From positions 1 to 64,000 of the forward strand of contig NZ_PENI01000042.1 of NCBI RefSeq assembly GCF_003688995.1: a stretch of DNA of 64,000 nt. The letters are read 5' to 3'. Source of the DNA: Streptomyces shenzhenensis (GTDB lineage Bacteria; Actinomycetota; Actinomycetes; Streptomycetales; Streptomycetaceae). The notes below the pieces were generated by a model. The model was not told the DNA's origin. It worked only from the letters and a program-made list of their open reading frames with translations, and ran no database searches. This document shows positions 25,910 to 35,082 of the stretch, piece by piece (positions within the stretch are counted from its first letter, which is position 1; the number at the start of each line of letters is the position of its first letter). The position numbers were made by a program, and so were the translations under genes.

Positions 25910-26482
25910 ATGAAACTGAGCCGCCCCGCCCGCCGGTCCCTTCTCGTCGTCCATGTCACCGCCTCCGCGAGCTGGCTCGGGCTCACGCTCGGGCTGCTCG
26001 CGCTGGGGATCACCGCGGCCACCACCTGGCAGGCGGCGGCCGTGGCGGCATCCGTGCGGTCCATGGGACTGTTCGCCGACCGGCTGCTGCTTCCCGTGGC
26101 GCTCGCCACGCTCGGCAGCGGTCTGGTGCTGTCCCTCGGCACACCGTGGGGGCTGGCGCGGCATCGCTGGGTCTGGATCAAGTTCTGGCTGACCCTGGCC
26201 ACCACCGCCGCGACGGCCTTCGCGCTGCGCCCCGGGGTGCATGCGGCGGTCGCCGCCGTCGCCGGCGGCGGCCCCCTGCCCGACGCCGGTGCCGTCCTGA
26301 CCGGACCGGCCGTGTCGCTGGCCGCCTATGTCTTCATGACGGTGATCTCGGTACTCAAGCCCTGGGGCCCGACCCGGCGCGGGCGCAGGCGGCGCGAGGC
26401 CGCCCGCGGTCACCGAGAGGCTGTGCGTGGTGGTGCCCGGCCCACTCGGGCCGGGCACCACCACGCCGGTTCGCGTGCCTAG
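25910..26482 (+). CDS. Four-helix membrane protein (DUF2269-like)
   Basis: An integral membrane protein of up to 190 residues with four hydrophobic helices: VVHVTASASWLGLTLGLLAL, the RLLLPVALATLGSGLVL region, IKFWLTLATTAATAFAL and SLAAYVFMTVISVLKPWG. It starts KLSRPARRSLLVVHV and resembles DUF2269/YkoI-neighbour membrane proteins of actinobacteria. GTGAGG lies upstream of the ATG. After KPWGPTRRG the sequence becomes a basic low-complexity tail that reads straight through a perfect hairpin and shares its stop region with the convergent dehydrogenase gene. The original end may have been nearer 26400. Function unknown. Confidence 0.7.
   Translation: MKLSRPARRSLLVVHVTASASWLGLTLGLLALGITAATTWQAAAVAASVRSMGLFADRLLLPVALATLGSGLVLSLGTPWGLARHRWVWIKFWLTLATTAATAFALRPGVHAAVAAVAGGGPLPDAGAVLTGPAVSLAAYVFMTVISVLKPWGPTRRGRRRREAARGHREAVRGGARPTRAGHHHAGSRA
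26425..26466 (-). terminator. 19-bp perfect hairpin between convergent genes
   Basis: GCGTGGTGGTGCCCGGCCC pairs perfectly with 26448-26466 around an ACTC loop. It lies 12 bases past the stop of the minus-strand dehydrogenase gene, so it is probably its terminator, and it works on both strands. It lies within the last codons of the plus-strand membrane protein frame. Confidence 0.85.
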
Positions 26483-27630
26483 GCGGCGAGCGCGTGACCG
26501 GGATGCAGGACGACCTTGGTGTACCCCTCGATCCGTTGGTCGAACTTCTCGTACGCCTGCGGAGCCTGGTCCAGCGGCAGTTCGTGGGAGACCACGAAGC
26601 TGGGCTTGGCCCGCCCCGAGATGATCAGGTCGCGCAACTGGCGGTTGTACTGCTTGACGTTGCACTGGCCCGTGCCCATCTGCTGCCCCTTCTCGAACAT
26701 CTTGCCGATGGAGACCAGCAGTTGACCGTGCTTGGCGTGCTCGTCGGGGCCGCCCGGGTCGGACGGCACGTACAGGCCCGGTATGCCGAGCATGCCGGTC
26801 GGCCGTACCGTCTCGACGAGCGTGTTCAGGACGACGGCGGGTTCCTCGTGGCTGGCGTCGTGCGCCTGCGCCTGGTATCCGACGGCGTCCACGCCCTTGT
26901 CGGTGCCCTCGCCCCGCGTCTGCTCCTTGATCTGCTCGGTCGGGTCGTCCTTGGTGAAGTCGATCGGAACGGCCCCGATCTCCGCCGCCTTGGCGAGCCG
27001 TTCGGGCACCCGGTCCACACAGAACACCTTGGACGCGCCGCGCAGCAGCGCGGAGTAGGCGGCCATCAGACCGACGGGCCCGGCACCGAACACGGCCACG
27101 CTCTCACCGGGGGACACCTTGGCGAGCTCGCAACCGTGATATCCGGTCGGGAAGATGTCGGCGAGCAGTACGAAGTCGGTCTCGAACTCCTCGCCCGGCG
27201 GCAGCTTCAGACAGTTGAAGTCGGCGAACGGCACCCGCAACAGCTCCGCCTGACCGCCCTTGTACGGGCCCATCGCCACATAGCCGTACGCCCCGCCGGC
27301 GAACCCCGGGTTGACCGTCAGACAGAACCCGGTCTTGCCGGCAAGACAGTTCTTGCAGAACCCGCACGCGACGTTGAACGGCATCACGACGCGGTCCCCG
27401 GCGGACAACGACGTCACCCCGCTGCCGACCTCCTCGACGATGCCGAGGTTCTCGTGCCCGAAGACGATGCCGGCCTCGGCCGCCGTGCGGCCCTCGTACA
27501 TGTGCAGGTCCGATCCGCAGATCGCGCTCGACGTCACCCGTACCAGCACGTCGTTCGGATGCTGGATCTGCGGATCGTCGACATCCCTCACAGCCACACT
27601 GAAGGGCTTCTCGTAGACGACGGCTTTCAC
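26479..27630 (-). CDS. Formaldehyde dehydrogenase, glutathione-independent type
   Basis: Zinc-dependent medium-chain dehydrogenase of 383 residues close to the Pseudomonas PFDH family, which oxidises formaldehyde with tightly bound NAD. Catalytic zinc region CGSDLHMYEG and GHENLG; structural zinc cysteines CGFCKNCLAGKTGFC; NAD fold VAVFGAGPVGLMAA. The long insert VGYQAQAHDASHEEPAVVLN is characteristic of this branch. Start: GTG 27630, with GGAGG eight bases before it; the frame is open further but lacks a family-like N-terminus. Stops of this gene and the convergent membrane gene overlap by four bases. Likely role: detoxification of formaldehyde or other aldehydes. Confidence 0.9.
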   Translation of the reverse strand: MKAVVYEKPFSVAVRDVDDPQIQHPNDVLVRVTSSAICGSDLHMYEGRTAAEAGIVFGHENLGIVEEVGSGVTSLSAGDRVVMPFNVACGFCKNCLAGKTGFCLTVNPGFAGGAYGYVAMGPYKGGQAELLRVPFADFNCLKLPPGEEFETDFVLLADIFPTGYHGCELAKVSPGESVAVFGAGPVGLMAAYSALLRGASKVFCVDRVPERLAKAAEIGAVPIDFTKDDPTEQIKEQTRGEGTDKGVDAVGYQAQAHDASHEEPAVVLNTLVETVRPTGMLGIPGLYVPSDPGGPDEHAKHGQLLVSIGKMFEKGQQMGTGQCNVKQYNRQLRDLIISGRAKPSFVVSHELPLDQAPQAYEKFDQRIEGYTKVVLHPGHALAA

Positions 27631-27790
27631 CTGTACCACCTCCGCGTCGAACGCCCGGCGTCGGCGACGAGGCCGCCGCATCCGCCGAGGCGCGCAACGA
27701 GGCGCGCAATGTGGCACGGCCCGTCGGCCCGTGTCGCAGGCCCAGGCGCTCTTGCTTCACCACTCGATACTTCCAGGGAACGCCCGTACG

Positions 27791-28186
27791 TCAGCACCTG
27801 CAACCCGCGTCCCGCGCACCTCGCCGGCCCGCGGCCGTGAACATCGGCAGCGCCAGGAGGAGCCGGTCGGCCCCCGCCCGCCGCCGCTGCTCGGCGATCC
27901 GGCCGTCCGCCTGCGCCCGCGGCCCGGGCGCCCTCGGCCGGCCCGGACCGCAGGGGGCCGCCTCGGGTTTGTCGGCCCGGCAGCCGTCCCAGGCGACGGC
28001 AGCCGGCAGGGTTCCGCGATCCGGAAGTCCGCCCCGGGCCACAGGCCGGCGCGCGACTGCGATCATCCGCTCGTCCGGGGCGACGCCGAGCAAGCCGTAA
28101 GAAAGGAAGAGCAGTTCACCGGCGCCGGGTAGCCGGCCGACGGCGTCGAGCCGCGCGAGAAGGGCCTCCGCGGACCGGTCCCGCAC
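27791..28186 (-). CDS. Doubtful small protein
   Basis: A GTG-started frame of 131 residues whose first 50 residues (RDRSAEALLARLDAVGRLPG, then LLFLSYGLLGVAPDERMIAV) look like genuine protein. The rest turns into Arg/Ala/Pro-rich low complexity. It may be a short real gene with a degenerate end, or a remnant. There is no strong ribosome site. The remaining sequence between the dehydrogenase and acyltransferase genes shows nothing else. Confidence 0.3.
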   Translation of the reverse strand: MRDRSAEALLARLDAVGRLPGAGELLFLSYGLLGVAPDERMIAVARRPVARGGLPDRGTLPAAVAWDGCRADKPEAAPCGPGRPRAPGPRAQADGRIAEQRRRAGADRLLLALPMFTAAGRRGARDAGCRC

Positions 28187-28258
28187 CCGGTGTCGTCCCG
28201 CTGCTGCGCACGGACGCCGTCCCGGGCGGCGCGGTCCGAACCGGGGCCGTCCGGACGG

Positions 28259-29470
28259 TCAATCGGCCGCGCGGGACGAGCCGGGTGCGGGACCGGTCCG
28301 GGCGGGCTGGAGCGCCTGCTCGGCCTGCTGGGCCTGCCGGGCCTCGGCGGCGCGGCGACCGCCGAGCAGCAGCCGCTGGGCGGGACGCTCCACCTTCTCG
28401 TACAGGACCCAGGACAGGCCGAGGGACAGCGCGAACGCGCCGGCGGTCACGGCGAGGCCCGCCGCCACACCGAACTGCGGGGAGAGCCCGAGCACGTTGG
28501 TGCCGGCCCGCAGTACCAGCAGGTGCACCATGTAGAAGGCGAACGACAGCTCCCCGAGCCGCACCAGCCGAGGGCGCCGCCACAGCGAGGGGAGTCCCCG
28601 GAGGTCCGCGACGGCCGCCGCCGGGATGAGCAGCGCGAAGCCCGCGATGGTGCAGGCGGTGGCCGCATAGCCGGGGGTGACCTGCGGTACGAGGAAGTAG
28701 CCGATGACCGCGAGGGCGAGCGAGGCCTCCAGACCGGGGCCGCGCCACCGGTCGAGGAACACCAGCCGGGCCGCCGCCGCGCCGAGGACGAACTCGGGCA
28801 GCCGGGCGGCGGGGTTGGCGCTGATCGACTCCGCCGTCCAGTGGTGCGTCTCCGCCCAGGCCAGCACCAGCACGGCCAGCACCGACGCCCCGGCCAGCGC
28901 CGTCGTGCCGCGGGCGCCGAGCCGGCGCAGCAGGAGGGCCAGCAGCGGGAAGGCCGCGTAGAAGAACGCCTCGCAGGCGAGCGACCAGCTGACCGGGTTC
29001 AGCGTCTGCCACCACGGCCGCCACCAGGAGTGGACCAGCAGGACGTTGGCGACCGTCTGGGACGGCTCGGGCTTCGTCTGGTGGGCCAGGGTGTACGCCA
29101 TGAGCAGCGCGATCGCGGCCGTCACCAGGTGCACCGGATAGATCCGGGCGATCCGCCGCCGCCAGAAGGCGAGCGCGCTGTCCTTGGGCCGCGCGGACCA
29201 GGTCAGGACAAAGCCGGACAGCACGAAGAAGAACGACACGCCGTTGGCGCCGGGCCCGAACGCCCAGGTCGCATAGCGGTCGCCGGCGCCCCCGAAGTAG
29301 TGGTAGTTGCGCACATGCAGTCCGAAGACCAGCAGCGCCGCCACCCAGCGCAGCCCGGTCAGGGACGGCAGGGAGGGCGCGGACGCGGTGGGTGGCAGCC
29401 GGGCGGCGGGGGAGGGGGCGGTGACGGGCGGCGTCCCGGCGGTGCGGGTCGTCCTGGTCGCCGTCGTCAT
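28259..29470 (-). CDS. Acyltransferase family 3 membrane protein
   Basis: A polytopic membrane acyltransferase of 403 residues. It would transfer acetyl or other acyl groups to a sugar or lipid on the outer side of the membrane. Family marks are the opening SLTGLRWVAALLVFGLHV, the SFFFVLSGFVLTWSA motif with RRRIARIYPVHLV, and SWSLACEAFFYAAFPLLAL. About ten transmembrane helices are visible. The C-terminal tail (RAAEARQAQQAEQALQPA) is a short polar helix. It stands alone on the minus strand; the acceptor is not predictable. It is divergent from the HD-domain gene with about 356 bases between, where I see no gene. Confidence 0.88.
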   Translation of the reverse strand: MTTATRTTRTAGTPPVTAPSPAARLPPTASAPSLPSLTGLRWVAALLVFGLHVRNYHYFGGAGDRYATWAFGPGANGVSFFFVLSGFVLTWSARPKDSALAFWRRRIARIYPVHLVTAAIALLMAYTLAHQTKPEPSQTVANVLLVHSWWRPWWQTLNPVSWSLACEAFFYAAFPLLALLLRRLGARGTTALAGASVLAVLVLAWAETHHWTAESISANPAARLPEFVLGAAAARLVFLDRWRGPGLEASLALAVIGYFLVPQVTPGYAATACTIAGFALLIPAAAVADLRGLPSLWRRPRLVRLGELSFAFYMVHLLVLRAGTNVLGLSPQFGVAAGLAVTAGAFALSLGLSWVLYEKVERPAQRLLLGGRRAAEARQAQQAEQALQPARTGPAPGSSRAAD

Positions 29471-29826
29471 CGGATCACCTTCCGGGGGAGTGTGGGCAGG
29501 GCATGGAAGGGAACGTTGCCAGTTCGCCGTTTTTCATGCGGGTCGTTCTGAAACAACACACCCCGGCGGTTGCGGAGCGTTGACGGCGCGTCTTGGCGGG
29601 CGTGGCAGGCCCCTCGTATGGCGGACCGGGGGTGGCCCGCCGGCGGGCCGTGCCGGTAGGCGGCCGGGGATTTCCCCCGGTCGAGGGAACGGCGGGGCGG
29701 TGGCCGGCCATGGCGGGATCTGTGGGAGACGTGTCGTGATCGCCATGGCAGCGGTCGGGCGCCGGTGGTGATCCTGGAGAGAGCCGCGCGGCCGTCCGGC
29801 CCCATCCCCGCGCAAGGAGGCACACC

Positions 29827-30465
29827 ATGACCGGCGCAGACCTCGATGTGAAGATCCCCGACACCGCGCTCGCCCGCGAGGCCACCCGGCTCGTCCGGGA
29901 CACCACCAGTGACCTGATCTACCACCACTCGCACCGCGTCTACTGCTTCGGCACCCTCCAGGGACGCAACCGCGGCCTCGGCTTCGACCCCGAACTCCTG
30001 TACATCGGCGCGATGTTCCACGACCTCGGGCTCAACGAGGAGTTCCACGACAGCGGGCGCCGCTTCGAGGTCGACAGCGCCGACGAGGCCAAGCGGTTCC
30101 TGCAGGCCCATGATGTCCCCGCGGACAGCGTGCGCCGGGTGTGGACCGCGATCGCCCTGCACACCACGCCCGGCATTCCGGAGTTCATGGAACCGGAGAT
30201 CGCCCTGGTCACGGCGGGTGTCGAGTACGACGTCCTCGGCATCGGCTACGACGACGTGTCCGACGCCGACCGCGCCGCGATCGTGGCCCTGCACCCGCGC
30301 CCCGACTTCAAGCGGCGGATCCTGGAGGCCTTCACCGAGGGCATCCGCTCGAAGCCCGAGACCACCTTCGGCAACGTCAAGGCCGACGTCCTCGCCCGCT
30401 ACGTGCCGGGTTTCGAACGCGGCGACTTCGTGGACACGATCCTCGAATCAGCGTGGAAGGAGTGA
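29827..30465 (+). CDS. HD-domain hydrolase
   Basis: A 212-residue HD superfamily protein with metal-binding motifs HHSHRVYCFG, MFHDLGLNEEFH and, further on, IALHTTPGIPEFMEPE. These resemble the small HD proteins near cyanamide hydratase and other metallo-hydrolases, not the long c-di-GMP or ppGpp enzymes. The start has GCAAGGAGG upstream. It is probably a soluble cytoplasmic enzyme with an unknown small-molecule substrate. The 3' side opens into the second repeat array. Confidence 0.85.
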   Translation: MTGADLDVKIPDTALAREATRLVRDTTSDLIYHHSHRVYCFGTLQGRNRGLGFDPELLYIGAMFHDLGLNEEFHDSGRRFEVDSADEAKRFLQAHDVPADSVRRVWTAIALHTTPGIPEFMEPEIALVTAGVEYDVLGIGYDDVSDADRAAIVALHPRPDFKRRILEAFTEGIRSKPETTFGNVKADVLARYVPGFERGDFVDTILESAWKE

Positions 30466-30519
30466 CACCACCGCCCTGATCGAATCCAGGCACCCTCATC
30501 CGGCCGCACCGGGAGGTCT

Positions 30520-31580
30520 GTCGAGCCCGCGCCCGCTTCCGGACGACCGGTGCGGCCCGCCTACGCCTGCTGCGGCGGATGCCACCACTGTGGACGCCGG
30601 GCCCGGCCCCTGGGCACCCCGGTCGTCACCAGCCGTCGGGACGTCGCCGCCGACATCGCCCGGGGTCCGGCGGTGTCGGGGGATGAGTCGGGTTCTGTGA
30701 CAGCGGTCGGCGGCGTTCGTTCGCGGACGGCCGGTGTGGTCCGTGCAGCCACGGTCGCGGCGGGTTGCGTACCAATGGCCGGGGGCGTATTGACGGTCTG
30801 TCGCGCCCGCTTCTGGACGACCGGTGCGGCCCGCCTACGCCTGCCGCGGCGGATCGGTGCCCCGGCCACGACGGCGGGCGCCGGGCCCGGTCCCTGGGCA
30901 CCCCGGTCGTCACCAGCCGTCGGGACGTCGCCGCCGATATCGCCCGGGGTCCGGCGGTGTCGGGGGGTGAGTCGGGTTCTGTGACAGTGGTCGGTGGCGC
31001 TTGTTTGCGGCCGCCGGTGTGACCCGTGCCGCACGGCCGGTGTGTTCCGCACCAGTGGCCGGGGGCGCCCGTTTCCGGACGACCGGTGCGGCCCGCCTGC
31101 CACGGTCGCGCCCGGTGTCTGGATACCCCGGTCGGCAGGGGTCGCCGGGAACGGTGTCGCCGGCACAGCTTCGGGCCCCGCTCCGTCGAGTCGCCGAGCC
31201 GGGTCCCGCGCCGGCGGCCAGGGGCACGCCGGTGGTCTGTCGCGTCATGGCGGATCGGTGCCCCGGCCGGTGCCTGGGCACCCCGGTCGGCAGGGGGCGC
31301 CGGGAATGGTGTCGCGCCGGCACCGCCTCCGGCCCGGCTCCGTCGAGACGCCGAGCCGGGTCGCGCACCATGGCCGCGGCGGGTTGATGACCGTGCCGCG
31401 GGCGTGGTCACCTTGGTCCGGCTGCCGGCACCGCTCAGGGTCCGGCTGTGTCGGGGCGAGTGGGTCCCGCGCCAGCGGTCGGGGCCGCTCGTTTCCGTAC
31501 CACCCGTGCGGCCCGCCGCCACGGTCGCGGCCGGGGCTCGGTGGGTTCCCCGCGGCGCCGGCTCCTCGGGGCGTGTCGGG
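30520..31580. repeat. Imperfect repeat array with period near 275 bp
   Basis: Four anchors resembling TTTCCGGACGACCGGTGCGG occur at about 30535, 30811, 31074 and 31493. The first two units are nearly identical over about 180 bases, including CCCCGGTCGTCACCAGCCGT, GGGACGTCGCCGCCGA and GAGTCGGGTTCTGTGACAG. A second pair of blocks (about 31127-31205 and 31278-31360) shares CACCCCGGTCGGCAGGGG-type and CTCCGTCGAG(T/A)CGCCGAGCCG sequence. No credible gene: frames on both strands encode Arg/Pro/Gly low complexity. The array lies between the 3' ends of two convergent transcription units. Decayed internally repeated DNA or a structured intergenic element are both possible. Confidence 0.75.
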
Positions 31581-32612
31581 TCACAGCATTCGGCGGCGGT
31601 GGCCCAGCCAGGTCTGGGCCACCACGACCACGGCCAGGAACGCACCGCTGACCACCTGCTGATAAGCCGAGTCGAGGGAGCCGATCTGGTTGATGACGTT
31701 CTGGATCACCTTCAGCAGCAGCACACCGACCAGTGACCCGCTGACGAAGCCGAACCCGCCGGTGAGCAGGGTGCCGCCGATGACGACCGCGGAGATCGCC
31801 TCCAGCTCCATGCCCGACCCGAGGATCGTCACGCCCGACACCAGCCACGCCGCGTTCAGCGCCCCCGCGAGCCCGGCGTACAGGCCGGACAGGGTGTAGA
31901 CGGCGATCTTCGTGCGGGCCACCGGCGCCCCCATCAGGGCCGCCGCGTCCTCGTTGCCGCCCACCGCGTACACGTACTGCCCGAACCTGGAGCGGCGCAG
32001 CACGACCGCGCCCAGCACGAAGAGCGCCACCGTGATCCACACCGGCACGCCGATCCCGAGCAGCGAGCCCTGCCCGAGCGTCGCGAAGAAGGAGTCCTTG
32101 TCGACGAGATACGTCCGCGAGCCCTCGTCGGTGACCGCGAGGAGGATGCCGCGGGCGCCCAGCATGGCGGCCAGCGTCACGATGAACGGCGCCAGCCCCG
32201 ACCGCGCGATCAGCAGCCCGTTGACCAGTCCGATCAGTCCGCACACCGCGAGCGGCAGCAGCAGCGCGACGGCCGTGCCGTACTGGGATCCCCAGGCGGC
32301 CAGCACTCCGCCCAGGGCGAAGAGCGAGCCGACGGACAGATCGATCCCACCGGTGACGATCACGAACGTCATGCCCAGCGCGACCACGGCGAGGAACGCC
32401 GAGGACAGCGCCATGTTCTCCAGGTTGTCGCCGGTCAGGAAGGTGTCGAAGCTCAGCGAGGCCACGACCATGGCGAGCAGCAGGGTGACGAGCGCGCCAT
32501 GCTGCTGGGCGAGCGCGCTGAGCCGCTCGGCCCGGCCCGGGCCGCCCTGCTCGTCGGCGTCCAGATGGACGGTGTCGGCGGGCATACCGGCCTCCGTGGT
32601 CCCGGTGGTCAT
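31581..32612 (-). CDS. Sugar ABC transporter permease (YjfF-like)
   Basis: Inner-membrane permease of 343 residues, ribose/galactofuranose type (BPD_transp_2). A 35-residue polar N-terminus precedes the helices; family motifs are VVALGMTFVIVTGGIDLSVG, RSGLAPFIVTLAAMLGARGI and AVVIGGTLLTGGFGFVSGSL. ATG 32612 overlaps the stop of the preceding permease by four bases (ATGA), showing translational coupling. The importer order binding protein, ATPase, permease, permease matches ytfQ-ytfR-ytfT-yjfF of E. coli. Confidence 0.92.
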   Translation of the reverse strand: MTTGTTEAGMPADTVHLDADEQGGPGRAERLSALAQQHGALVTLLLAMVVASLSFDTFLTGDNLENMALSSAFLAVVALGMTFVIVTGGIDLSVGSLFALGGVLAAWGSQYGTAVALLLPLAVCGLIGLVNGLLIARSGLAPFIVTLAAMLGARGILLAVTDEGSRTYLVDKDSFFATLGQGSLLGIGVPVWITVALFVLGAVVLRRSRFGQYVYAVGGNEDAAALMGAPVARTKIAVYTLSGLYAGLAGALNAAWLVSGVTILGSGMELEAISAVVIGGTLLTGGFGFVSGSLVGVLLLKVIQNVINQIGSLDSAYQQVVSGAFLAVVVVAQTWLGHRRRML

Positions 32613-33571
32613 CGCTTCCCCCGTTCGCGGGCCGCGTAGACGGCGGCGACGATCACCACGGCCTGGGCCATCTGCGTCCACGACGGCGGCAGGTCGTGCT
32701 TGACGAGTGTGGTGGTCAGCAACTGGATCAAAACGGCGCCGGCGACCGTGCCGCCGATGCGCACCCGGCCCCCGGACAGCGGCGTGCCCCCGACGACCAC
32801 CGCGGTGATCGCCGACAGCTCCATCAGGGTGCCAAGCGACGTGGGGTCGCTGGCCGTCAGCCGGGCCGTGGCGAGGACGCCCGCGACCGCGGCGAGGGCG
32901 CCCGAGCAGACGTACACCACGATGAGGACCCGGCGGACGGGCAGTCCGGCCAGCCGGGCCGCCGGCCGGCTGTCGCCGATGGCGAGCAGCTGCCGCCCGA
33001 ACGTGCTGCGCCGCACCACGAAGGCGACCAGCAGGGCCAGGGCGGCGGCGATGAGCACGAGATAGGGCACGCCCAGCACATCGCCGGAACCGAGAGCCGA
33101 CATGCCCGGGTCGCGGACATCCTTGAGCTGGGGGAGCAGCACCAGCGCCAGCCCGCGCGCGGCCACCATCAGGGCGAGCGTGGCGACGATGGGCTGCACG
33201 CCCACGAACGCGACCAGGGCGCCGTTCGCGAGCCCCACCAGGACGCCGCCCACCACCGCCACCAGCGCCGCGACCCATGGGCCGTAACCGAGGTACAGCG
33301 ACAGCAGCGAGGTGGCCAACGCCATCACCGAGCCCACCGACAGGTCGACGCCCTCGGTGCCGATCGCCAGCGCCATGCCGAGCGCGACGATCAGCACCGG
33401 GGCGACCTGGACGGCCTGGGTGCGGAAGTTCTCGGCGGAGGCGAAGTGCGGGGTGAACGCGAAGTTGAACAGCAGCAGCGCCGCCACGCCCGCGTACACG
33501 CCGTACTGCTGCGCCAGACGCAGCAGCCGGCCGCGGTCCAGCGCGCCGCGTGCGACGGCGAGTTCAGTCAT
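32609..33571 (-). CDS. Sugar ABC transporter permease (YtfT-like)
   Basis: Second permease, 320 residues, about ten helices. Family motifs are VLIVALGMALAIGTEGVDLS, VQPIVATLALMVAARGLALV and ITAVVVGGTPLSGGRVRIGG. It overlaps the ATPase gene by eight bases upstream and the next permease by four bases downstream, so all are one operon. With its partner it forms the translocation pore for a pentose/hexose-type sugar. Confidence 0.92.
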   Translation of the reverse strand: MTELAVARGALDRGRLLRLAQQYGVYAGVAALLLFNFAFTPHFASAENFRTQAVQVAPVLIVALGMALAIGTEGVDLSVGSVMALATSLLSLYLGYGPWVAALVAVVGGVLVGLANGALVAFVGVQPIVATLALMVAARGLALVLLPQLKDVRDPGMSALGSGDVLGVPYLVLIAAALALLVAFVVRRSTFGRQLLAIGDSRPAARLAGLPVRRVLIVVYVCSGALAAVAGVLATARLTASDPTSLGTLMELSAITAVVVGGTPLSGGRVRIGGTVAGAVLIQLLTTTLVKHDLPPSWTQMAQAVVIVAAVYAARERGKR

Positions 33572-35081
33572 CGCGGCCCCCGGCGGGTACGGCCGCGACG
33601 GCCCGCAGCAGCGCGTCCTCGGTGACGGCGTCGCCGGTCAACTCGTCGACGACGCGCCCGTCCTTGAGCACCACGACCCGGTCGCTGCCCTCGATCAGCT
33701 CCTCGGTGTCGGAGGAGATCAGCAGCACGGCGAGACCGTCCTCGGCGAGTTCGTCGATGAGCGCTTGCACCTCCGCCTTGGCGCCGACGTCGATGCCGCG
33801 CGTCGGCTCGTCGAGCAGCAGCACCTTCGGATGCACGGCCAGCCAGCGGGCCAGCAGCACCTTCTGCTGGTTGCCGCCGGACAGCTCGCCCACCTTCTGG
33901 TGCGGGCCCGCGGTCTTGATGCGCAGCCGCCGGACGAAGGTGTCCACGATCCGGTCGATGCGCGCGTCGTCGACCAGACCGAACCGGGAGAGCGCCGGCA
34001 GCGCGGCGAGCGCGATGTTCTCCCGCACCGAAAGCCCCGGGACGATCCCTTCGGCCTTGCGGTCCTCCGGCAGCAGACTGATCCCGGCGCGGATCGCGGC
34101 GGGCGGTGAGCCGCCGCGCACGGGCACGCCGCCGACCGAGACCCGGCCGGCGTCCGTCGGCAGCGCCCCGGCGACGGCCCGCGCCGTCTCGCTGCGGCCC
34201 GAGCCGAGCAGCCCGCCCAGCCCGACCACCTCGCCGGGCCGGATGGACAGCGACACCTCGTGCAGCTGGTGACGGACCGTCAGTCCCTCGGCGTTCAGCA
34301 CGGGTTCGGCCGCGGCGTGATGGGAGCCGGTGAACTTGGTCAGGCCCTCGCCGCGCACCTCGCCGATGTCCCGGCCCAGCATGAGCGAGACCAGCCGCAG
34401 CCGGTCGAGCCCGGCGAGCGGGCCGGTGTGCACCACCCGGCCGTCGCGCAGCACGGTGACCGCGTCGCAGATCTCGTACAGCTCGTCCATGCGGTGGCTC
34501 ACATAGACCACGGCGACGCCCCGGTCGCGCAGCAGGCGGATCACCTCGAACAGGGTGTGGACCTCGCGTGGTTCGAGGGAGGACGTGGGCTCGTCCATCA
34601 CCACCACGCGCGCGTCGACGGCCACGGCCCGGGCGAGGGCCACCATCTGCTGGGCGCCGACGCCGAGTTCACGCAGCGGACGGCGTACGTCGACCCGGAT
34701 GCCCAGGGCGCGCAGCGCCTCGTCCGCCTCCCGGCGCATACGCCGGAAGTCGATCAGGCCCAACCTGCCCCTGGGTTCACGGCCCAGGAACAGATTGCGG
34801 GCCACGCTCATCAGCGGGACCAGGTTGACCTCTTGGTAGATGGTGGAGATGCCCGCCTGCTGGGCCTGCAGCGGGGTGGTGAAGCGGACGGGTCTGCCGT
34901 CGTGGCGGACCTCGCCCGCGTCCGGCGGATGGACGCCCGTGAGCACCTTGATGAGGGTCGACTTGCCCGCGCCGTTCTCGCCGACGAGGGCGTGCACCTG
35001 CCCGGCGCGGGCGGTGAAGTCCACGTCGGACAGCGCCCGTACGCCGGGGAAGATCTTGGAGACCCCGGTGACCGAGAGCAC
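33564..35081 (-). CDS. Sugar ABC transporter ATP-binding protein (RbsA/YtfR-like)
   Basis: A 505-residue ATPase with two fused ABC domains, as in RbsA, XylG and YtfR. The first has Walker A GENGAGKSTLIK and Walker B VVVMDEPTSSL. In the second, the Walker A position reads LGGLLGSGRSETAR, degenerate as usual for this family, but the signature LSGGNQQKVLLARWLAV and Walker B VLLLDEPTRGID are intact. The start follows the binding-protein gene after one base. It energises the importer at the cytoplasmic face. Confidence 0.94.
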   Translation of the reverse strand: MLSVTGVSKIFPGVRALSDVDFTARAGQVHALVGENGAGKSTLIKVLTGVHPPDAGEVRHDGRPVRFTTPLQAQQAGISTIYQEVNLVPLMSVARNLFLGREPRGRLGLIDFRRMRREADEALRALGIRVDVRRPLRELGVGAQQMVALARAVAVDARVVVMDEPTSSLEPREVHTLFEVIRLLRDRGVAVVYVSHRMDELYEICDAVTVLRDGRVVHTGPLAGLDRLRLVSLMLGRDIGEVRGEGLTKFTGSHHAAAEPVLNAEGLTVRHQLHEVSLSIRPGEVVGLGGLLGSGRSETARAVAGALPTDAGRVSVGGVPVRGGSPPAAIRAGISLLPEDRKAEGIVPGLSVRENIALAALPALSRFGLVDDARIDRIVDTFVRRLRIKTAGPHQKVGELSGGNQQKVLLARWLAVHPKVLLLDEPTRGIDVGAKAEVQALIDELAEDGLAVLLISSDTEELIEGSDRVVVLKDGRVVDELTGDAVTEDALLRAVAAVPAGGRDD

Positions 35082-35082
35082 C

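Noticed and set aside
30541..31737. Several Arg/Gly/Pro-rich frames on both strands in the second repeat array
   Set aside because: They change phase with the repeat, have no ribosome sites and no family resemblance.
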